A stretch of 11,444 nucleotides of DNA from an uncultured bacterium (lineage in GTDB: Bacteria > Bacteroidota > Bacteroidia > Chitinophagales > Chitinophagaceae): the NCBI GenBank assembly GCA_903957405.1, contig CAJBPC010000798.1, positions 1-11,444 of the forward strand, read 5' to 3'. A program made the translations under genes and the position numbers. Of this stretch, positions 7,893 to 11,444 are shown in pieces. Numbering within the stretch: the stretch's first letter is position 1; the number at the start of each line of letters is the position of its first letter. The notes under the pieces were generated by a model. That model was not told the origin of the DNA. It saw only the letters and a program-made list of their open reading frames with translations, and searched no databases.

Positions 7893-7900
7893 CAAAAGTA
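7893..7900 (-). promoter_or_regulatory. Promoter -7 box of the ABC/TonB operon
   Basis: TACTTTTG on the minus strand matches the Bacteroidota -7 consensus TAnnTTTG. It would start transcription about 13 bases ahead of the ATPase ATG. No clear TTTG is seen at the -33 position. The palindrome at 7909-7923 lies just upstream, between the -7 and -33 positions, so a bound repressor would block this promoter. Confidence 0.5.
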
Positions 7901-7907
7901 TAAATAA

Positions 7908-7939
7908 TTGCAACATTGTTGCATAAATATTTAATTTCG
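7908..7939 (+). promoter_or_regulatory. Promoter of the MerC/GTPase operon
   Basis: A TTG at 7908-7910 and TAATTTCG at 7932-7939 fit the Bacteroidota -33 and -7 elements with a 21-base spacer; the -7 has one mismatch to TAnnTTTG. The palindrome at 7909-7923 overlaps the -33 element. Transcription would begin near 7945, giving a leader of about 16 bases to the ATG at 7961. Confidence 0.38.
7909..7923. promoter_or_regulatory. Perfect 7-1-7 palindrome, candidate Zur box
   Basis: TGCAACATTGTTGCA is a perfect 7-1-7 inverted repeat (TGCAACA-T-TGTTGCA), the geometry typical of Fur-superfamily operators. It sits in the 88-base gap between two divergent operons and overlaps core promoter elements of both. 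One downstream product is a YciC/ZagA-type GTPase, a gene class commonly repressed by Zur when zinc is sufficient. The same arms recur at 9-23. The regulator gene is not in this window, so naming it Zur rests on the genes controlled, not on a matched consensus. Confidence 0.72.
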
Positions 7940-7960
7940 CTTTTTAAACCTCTACAGCGC

Positions 7961-8362
7961 ATGGCTTTCAAGATCAATTTGACGAATAAAAACAGGCAAA
8001 TGTCTTCGGTTTCGCGGGGTTTGCCAGACATTGCCGGTTTTTTGGGTGGTACCATCTGCCTGGTGCATTGCATTGGCGGACCTTTGTTTCTGGTTTTGGG
8101 GTGGTCGTTTTTCACCTCCGAATGGCTGAAATACCCATTCATGGCGACATCTTTTTGGGCCGTCTATGGCAGTTGCAGTTGCCATACTTCCCTTAGGGCC
8201 GATTTGATCATGTGGGGTGCTTTTTTCGGTATGTTCTTCTCCAGTCTTTTCATGGAGTCTTTCCAATGGCTACATATTCCTTTTTATGCATCTTCCATCG
8301 CATTGGTCATTGGCCATACGTGGAAATTCATCACCCGAAAAAAAAATATACATGTCGCGTAA
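7961..8362 (+). CDS. MerC-domain inner-membrane protein
   Basis: This 133-residue membrane protein has four likely TM helices at about 24-50, 56-76, 82-101 and 105-123. Helix 1 carries D23-x2-G and a C-x2-HC motif (C33, H36, C37) before GGP, the mark of MerC-family transporters. A second Cys pair (C72, C74 in SCSCH) ends helix 2. Named MerC proteins carry mercuric ions in mer operons. Here there is no merA, merT, merP or MerR-type regulator, and the partner is a zinc-class GTPase, so zinc movement is the more likely role (inference). I chose the ATG at 7961; the ATG at 8000 (AGG upstream) would give 120 residues and keep all motifs. An earlier TTG at 7916 lies inside the operator. It overlaps the next gene by 11 bases, so the two are translated together. 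Confidence 0.82.
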   Translation: MAFKINLTNKNRQMSSVSRGLPDIAGFLGGTICLVHCIGGPLFLVLGWSFFTSEWLKYPFMATSFWAVYGSCSCHTSLRADLIMWGAFFGMFFSSLFMESFQWLHIPFYASSIALVIGHTWKFITRKKNIHVA

Positions 8363-9551
8363 GTTGCCAGTTACCGTATTGAGTGGATTTCTGGGGGCGG
8401 GAAAAACCACTTTATTGAATCACATCCTACACAACAAGGAAGGCATGAAAGTCGCCGTCATCGTAAATGACATGAGTGAGGTGAACGTTGATGCGAGGCT
8501 TGTGGAAAGTGAAAATACGCTCAGCCGTACGGAGGAGAAGCTTGTTGAGATGAGTAATGGTTGCATCTGCTGCACCCTTCGGGAAGACCTTATGGTAGAG
8601 GTGGAAAAGCTCGCGAATGAAGGGCGATTCGACTATCTTTTGATCGAGAGTACGGGCATCAGCGAGCCCGTTCCGGTTGCACAGACATTTTCCTATGTCG
8701 ACGAAGAAAAAGGCATCGACCTTTCGCGTTTCAGCTATATAGATGCGATGGTGACGGTCGTGGACTGCTTTAATTTCTTCAGGGACTTCGGTAGCAGTGA
8801 ATTGCTCGCCGACCGTAAACTCTCTGACATGGAAGGGGACCATCGAACCATTGTGAACCTGCTCACCGACCAGGTGGAGTTTGCCAATATCATCCTGCTC
8901 AATAAAACCGATCTGGTGGGAGAGCAGACCGTCGGTTTGCTCGAAGCTGCGATTCGGAAACTCAATCCCGGTGCCAGGATCATCCGGACATCCTTCTCTA
9001 AAGTCAGTTTGAAGGAGATCCTTCATACCGGACTTTTCAATTTTGAAGAAGCAGCGTCTTCCGCCGGATGGCAAAAGGAATTGGAAGGCGTACATACGCC
9101 CGAGACTGAAGAATATGGCATTAGCTCTTTTGTATTCAGAAGCCACGTTCCCTTTCACCCGGAGCGGCTGTGGCACTATCTGAACCATGACTATCCTGCG
9201 GGTGTGATCCGTGCAAAGGGTCTTTTTTGGTTGGCATCCAGACCTGCTGACGCACTCAACTTCAGTCAGGCGGGAGGTTCTTCCCGACTGGAGAAGGCCG
9301 GGGTGTGGTGGGCCGGCATGCCATTCAAAGAACGCATTCGCTATGAGGCTTTTGTCGACAACCAACGTTTTATCGAAGGGAAATGGCATAAGAAATGGGG
9401 TGACCGGCAAACGGAACTTGTTTTCATCGGGCAGGATATCGATCCGGAAATGATGACCGCAGAACTCAGTGCATGCCTTCTACAGAAAACCGAGATTGAT
9501 CTCTATGACCAATCCATTGCCTTCCGGGATCCATTCCCAACCGAGATCTGA
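8352..9551 (+). CDS. COG0523 GTPase, YciC/ZagA/ZigA type zinc metallochaperone
   Basis: This 399-residue cytoplasmic GTPase belongs to the CobW/COG0523 family. Motifs are Walker A GFLGAGKTT (12-20), the family metal motif GCICC (C71, C73, C74), ESTG (99-102) and the guanine-specificity NKTD (184-187). A CobW C-terminal domain starts near YGISSFVFRS (about 257-266). The ending WGDRQTELVFIGQDID with SACLLQKTE is characteristic of the YciC/ZagA/ZigA branch, which delivers zinc to client enzymes under zinc starvation and is typically Zur-repressed. The variable His-rich linker found in some relatives is absent. The ATG at 8352 lies inside the end of MerC (11-base overlap) and puts Walker A at the usual distance from the N-terminus. 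A longer open frame back to 8217 would run through MerC and is rejected. No other chaperone targets are visible nearby. Confidence 0.9.
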   Translation: MSRKLPVTVLSGFLGAGKTTLLNHILHNKEGMKVAVIVNDMSEVNVDARLVESENTLSRTEEKLVEMSNGCICCTLREDLMVEVEKLANEGRFDYLLIESTGISEPVPVAQTFSYVDEEKGIDLSRFSYIDAMVTVVDCFNFFRDFGSSELLADRKLSDMEGDHRTIVNLLTDQVEFANIILLNKTDLVGEQTVGLLEAAIRKLNPGARIIRTSFSKVSLKEILHTGLFNFEEAASSAGWQKELEGVHTPETEEYGISSFVFRSHVPFHPERLWHYLNHDYPAGVIRAKGLFWLASRPADALNFSQAGGSSRLEKAGVWWAGMPFKERIRYEAFVDNQRFIEGKWHKKWGDRQTELVFIGQDIDPEMMTAELSACLLQKTEIDLYDQSIAFRDPFPTEI

Positions 9552-9768
9552 CATCGAAAGGGAGCAATCGCGAAGTGAAATCCATCCTGAATTCAGAGGC
9601 AGTGGAGCGGTTTTTTTCCATGGCGTGATGCACTATGTCTTCGGTACGGATCTTTAACGGGTGTTCCGGCATTGCCCCGACTGGCTGGTTTCCGGCGCTG
9701 CAGGAATTGATTTGTTTTTCAAGCAGGATCCCATCGGGGCGTGCAAACGCATTCGGGGAAATATTCCG

Positions 9769-9865
9769 GGGTAAAACTTTTCTATGATAAGTTATGATCA
9801 ATTTGATTCCTTAACCCGCGAGCATTTGCACGGCGGGTAGAACTTTTTAACGATAAGTTATTATC
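9769..9865. repeat. Imperfect 31-bp direct repeat, two copies 66 bp apart
   Basis: Copies at 9769-9799 and 9835-9865 agree at 26 of 31 positions. Both begin GGGTA and contain AACTTTT followed by GATAAGTTAT. The start-to-start spacing of 66 bp is close to six helical turns, which would place two bound proteins on one face. The ATAAGTTAT core is a near palindrome. The second copy begins on the 3' arm of the hairpin at 9814-9838. They could be tandem regulator sites for the gene at 9994 or a local duplication. Confidence 0.55.
9814..9848 (+). terminator. Possible terminator after the MerC/GTPase operon
   Basis: ACCCGC (9814-9819) pairs with GCGGGT (9833-9838), with an inner GCA/TGC stem, and is followed by AGAAC and then TTTTT (9844-9848). 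The five-base gap between stem and T-run weakens the case, as does the distance of 260 bases from the GTPase stop. Confidence 0.38.
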
Positions 9866-9993
9866 TCCATATTTGAGCCTAGTGGCAGGTACATCATTTT
9901 TCAAGGCCTGATCTGCGGTATCCGCCATGATATCTTTAATATTGCCCATAACGTGATGATTTTCCATTAAAGCCTTCCAATAAAAGTATACAT

Positions 9994-11070
9994 ATGAACA
10001 GCATCCTCAGAAAAGTAAAGAACATCAGCGGTGAAGGTTGTGTCACCATCATGCTCAACACCCATCGAACGGCACCGGATAACAAGGCGGATGCCATCGC
10101 GCTTAAAAACCTCATACGCACCGCAGAAGACAGGATCCGTGTGGATTATTATAAGAACAAGTCGGAGGGTGCAACACTGTTGGCGAGCATCAATACCCTG
10201 GCGGATAGCATCAACCACGAGCATAACCTCGTCAGTCTGGTGCTTTTCGTCAGTAAGGATTTCGCTGAATATACCCGACTGCCGATATCAGTGGAACCAC
10301 GGGTTGTGGTTGATGAATCATTTTCCACCCGCGACCTGGTGCGTGCGATGCATAAGTCAAGCGGGTACTACGTGCTGGTGACAGATCTGGAGCAGGCCCG
10401 GCTGATCGAGGCGCATAATGATTCCGTGGTCGCAGAGATCGGTAAGCCTTTCCCTTTTAAGAACAGCCATCTTTTTTCAACGAATGCCGCGGCTGTGTCA
10501 AATGCTACGAAACAGGCTACCCTGGCAGCGGAATTCTTTAATCGCATCGATAAGGAAGTGCTAAAGGTGCATCAGCAACATCCCATGCCGGTGGTCATCT
10601 GCGCGGATGGATCGAATTATTTCGAATACCTGAAAGTCGCTGACAGGAAGGAAATTTACATCGGACAGGTCAATCAGAACCGAACAACCCACCAGGCCAT
10701 GCATGTCGTCAATGCTGCATGGACCGTTGTGAAGGCGCATCTCGAGGAAAAGAACGCTGCCAGGGCAGGCGATCTGGAAAAATCCATCGGTGCGGGCAAA
10801 ATCGCGGTAGATCATTCTGAAATCTGGTCCGCCATTCGACAGGGTAGGGGAGCGACCCTCTATGTGAAATCCGACCTGTTCATTCCCGGCATCATCGACG
10901 GGGATACGATCAGTCCCGTGGAATCCTTTGAAAGAACCCGAAAGGGTGTTGTGGATGATATCATTGATGAGATGATAGAAGAGAATTTTCGGTTCGGAGG
11001 GGACGTGGTATTTTTTGATGGAGACGTTCTGGATAAGTTTCAAGGGTTGGTGCTCGCGACTCGCTATTGA
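9994..11070 (+). CDS. BaeRF family 3 protein (bacterial archaeo-eukaryotic release factor-like)
   Basis: This 358-residue cytoplasmic protein reads like a bacterial relative of eRF1/aRF1. An N-terminal segment (about 1-110) is followed by a middle domain (about 120-260) starting YYVLVTDLEQARLIEA (125-140). The C-terminal L7Ae-like domain contains AIRQGRGATLYVKSDL (280-295), VVDDIIDEMIEEN (319-331) and FGGDVVFFDGD (334-344), and ends LVLATRY, the pattern of eRF1 domain 3. No GGQ peptide-release motif is seen, so it probably does not hydrolyse peptidyl-tRNA in the classic way. Family members are predicted ribosome-associated factors; their biology is largely open. The ATG at 9994 is the first good start after a stretch of stops. 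It is a single-gene unit with a strong terminator behind it, and nothing ties it to the metal locus except adjacency. Alternative frames inside it on both strands are shadows. Confidence 0.82.
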   Translation: MNSILRKVKNISGEGCVTIMLNTHRTAPDNKADAIALKNLIRTAEDRIRVDYYKNKSEGATLLASINTLADSINHEHNLVSLVLFVSKDFAEYTRLPISVEPRVVVDESFSTRDLVRAMHKSSGYYVLVTDLEQARLIEAHNDSVVAEIGKPFPFKNSHLFSTNAAAVSNATKQATLAAEFFNRIDKEVLKVHQQHPMPVVICADGSNYFEYLKVADRKEIYIGQVNQNRTTHQAMHVVNAAWTVVKAHLEEKNAARAGDLEKSIGAGKIAVDHSEIWSAIRQGRGATLYVKSDLFIPGIIDGDTISPVESFERTRKGVVDDIIDEMIEENFRFGGDVVFFDGDVLDKFQGLVLATRY

Positions 11071-11112
11071 GTTACGCGAAAGCGGTTTCTGATTTTTTCA
11101 AAGTTCATATCG

Positions 11113-11154
11113 CGGTGTACGGGTCCAATGGGTTCCGTAGACCGTTTTTTTTTT
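11113..11154 (+). terminator. Strong intrinsic terminator after the BaeRF gene
   Basis: CGGTGTACGG (11113-11122) pairs with CCGTAGACCG (11135-11144): nine base pairs with a single G-G mismatch and a 12-base loop. Ten T residues (11145-11154) follow directly. It lies 43 bases after the stop codon. Confidence 0.88.
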
Positions 11155-11314
11155 CAGTTTCGAAACCCATGGTTAATGTTTAAGTTAGAACCGCTGCAGA
11201 TGAATACAAAAGGCTCATGTTGTTTTTAACAGGGCCTGTTTGAATTTTGCTGTCCCGCGGCTGAGTGTTCATGTTTATATTTTGTAAGAGCCGGTATCTA
11301 TGTCAGTACCTCCG
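11155..11314. other. Intergenic stretch without a gene
   Basis: I see no credible ORF. A perfect 13-bp palindrome AACAGGGCCTGTT lies at 11228-11240, but it has no partner copy and no good T-run on either strand. The segment at 11295-11307 ends in AGT and is spaced like a degenerate extra unit of the array that starts at 11315. Confidence 0.5.
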
Positions 11315-11444
11315 ACTCTCCAAGAGTCCCCCCCACTCTTGAGAAGTACCCCCACTCTTGGAAAGTCCCCCCACTCTCCAAAAGTCCCCCCACTTTTGGA
11401 GAGTCCCCCTGGTTTTGAGAAGTGGGGTAGGTTTTGAGAAGTAG
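11315..11444. repeat. 19-bp-period array of 13-mers separated by C-tracts, open at the window edge
   Basis: Seven 13-base units start at 11315, 11335, 11354, 11373, 11392, 11411 and 11430, a spacing of 20 and then five times 19 plus 19. They fit ACTYTYSRRRAGT; the last two, identical to each other, begin GG instead of AC. Spacers are C7, AC5, C6, C6, C5T and GGGGTA. Unit 1 folds on itself (ACTCT/AGAGT). Units 4 (ACTCTCCAAAAGT) and 5 (ACTTTTGGAGAGT) are exact reverse complements flanking C6, so they form a perfect 13-bp stem. The array continues beyond the window. It is too short in period and too variable for CRISPR, and its function is unknown. Confidence 0.85.

Larger units (their letters stand above)
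9552..9993. other. 442-base gap with no convincing gene
   Basis: The right part holds the direct repeats and hairpin described separately. The left part (9553-9774) is open on the plus strand except for one TAA at 9655-9657, and reads protein-like text such as FFHGVMHYVFGTDL before the stop and AAGIDLFFKQDPIGACKRI after it. No start codon in this frame lies outside the GTPase gene with good context, and no family is recognised. It may be a gene remnant or chance. A 50-residue ORF in another frame (9635-9787) is equally unsupported. No exact -7 box is seen for the gene at 9994; TAATATTG near 9938 is a one-mismatch candidate. Confidence 0.4.

Noticed and set aside
7916..7960. MerC start at a TTG at 7916
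   Set aside because: It lies inside the operator palindrome and upstream of the proposed transcription start; ATG codons at 7961 and 8000 are better.
7873..8142. Upstream extension of the ABC ATPase frame
   Set aside because: It crosses the divergent promoter and operator and overlaps MerC. ABC homology begins right after the ATG at 7872.
7961..8362. Mercury resistance operon
   Set aside because: No merA, merT, merP or MerR-type regulator is present. The partner GTPase and the operator indicate zinc homeostasis instead.
8427..9410. 327-codon open frame on the minus strand opposite the GTPase gene
   Set aside because: It is a shadow of a gene with full CobW/COG0523 motifs on the plus strand. 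Its own translation shows no recognisable domain.
9587..9617. CTGAATTCAG palindrome followed by a T7 run as a terminator
   Set aside because: A 14-base gap separates the palindrome from the T-run and the stem is AT-rich and short.
9782..9967. 61-residue ORF on the minus strand across the direct repeats
   Set aside because: It runs through the repeat pair and hairpin, has no recognisable domain, and part of its length comes from the repeated segments.
11228..11240. AACAGGGCCTGTT palindrome as an operator or terminator
   Set aside because: It is a single copy with no nearby start codon and no adjacent T-run fitting either strand, so function cannot be supported.
11315..11444. CRISPR array
   Set aside because: The period is 19 bp, repeats are 13 bases and degenerate, spacers are C-tracts, and no cas gene is present.

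Overview
The window looks like chromosomal DNA from a Bacteroidota bacterium, probably Chitinophagaceae or a related family. The signs are a paired DUF3526-type ABC-2 permease set, a TonB-dependent receptor next to a PepSY-TM protein, a BaeRF family 3 protein, and promoter -7 boxes close to the Bacteroidota TAnnTTTG pattern. Base composition is moderate and coding style is even throughout. I see no insertion sequence, integrase, rRNA or tRNA.

Layout. From about 7900 leftward, on the minus strand, runs a tightly packed operon: ABC ATPase (7153-7872), ABC permease 1 (5718-7139), ABC permease 2 (4409-5716), a 46-residue ORF coupled by a TGATG overlap (4269-4409), a small exported Cys protein (3863-4234), a TonB-dependent receptor (1668-3758) and a duplicated PepSY-TM protein (79-1650). 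From about 7930 rightward, on the plus strand, are a MerC-domain membrane protein (7961-8362) and, overlapping it, a COG0523/CobW GTPase of the YciC/ZagA/ZigA type (8352-9551). A 442-base gap with a hairpin and a 31-bp direct repeat follows. Next come a BaeRF family 3 protein (9994-11070), a strong intrinsic terminator (11113-11154) and a 19-bp-period repeat array (11315 to the window end).

Regulation. The divergent promoter region holds a perfect 7-1-7 palindrome, TGCAACATTGTTGCA (7909-7923), overlapping the promoter elements of both operons. A second copy of the same arms, TGCAACGAAGTTGCA, lies at 9-23. The 7-1-7 form is typical of Fur-superfamily operators, and COG0523 GTPases of this subtype are classic Zur targets. 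My working model is a zinc-responsive (Zur-like) regulon. In it, MerC and the GTPase handle zinc at the inner membrane and in the cytoplasm. The divergent operon moves a metal or metal-chelate across the outer membrane (TonB receptor) and processes it at the inner membrane (PepSY-TM, ABC-2 transporter, Cys protein). The zinc assignment is inference; iron or copper remain possible for the left operon.

The most unusual items are the complete Zur-like metal-uptake locus with an ABC-2 (exporter-fold) transporter and small Cys protein, the coupled 46-residue ORF, and the 19-bp C-tract/13-mer array at the right end.
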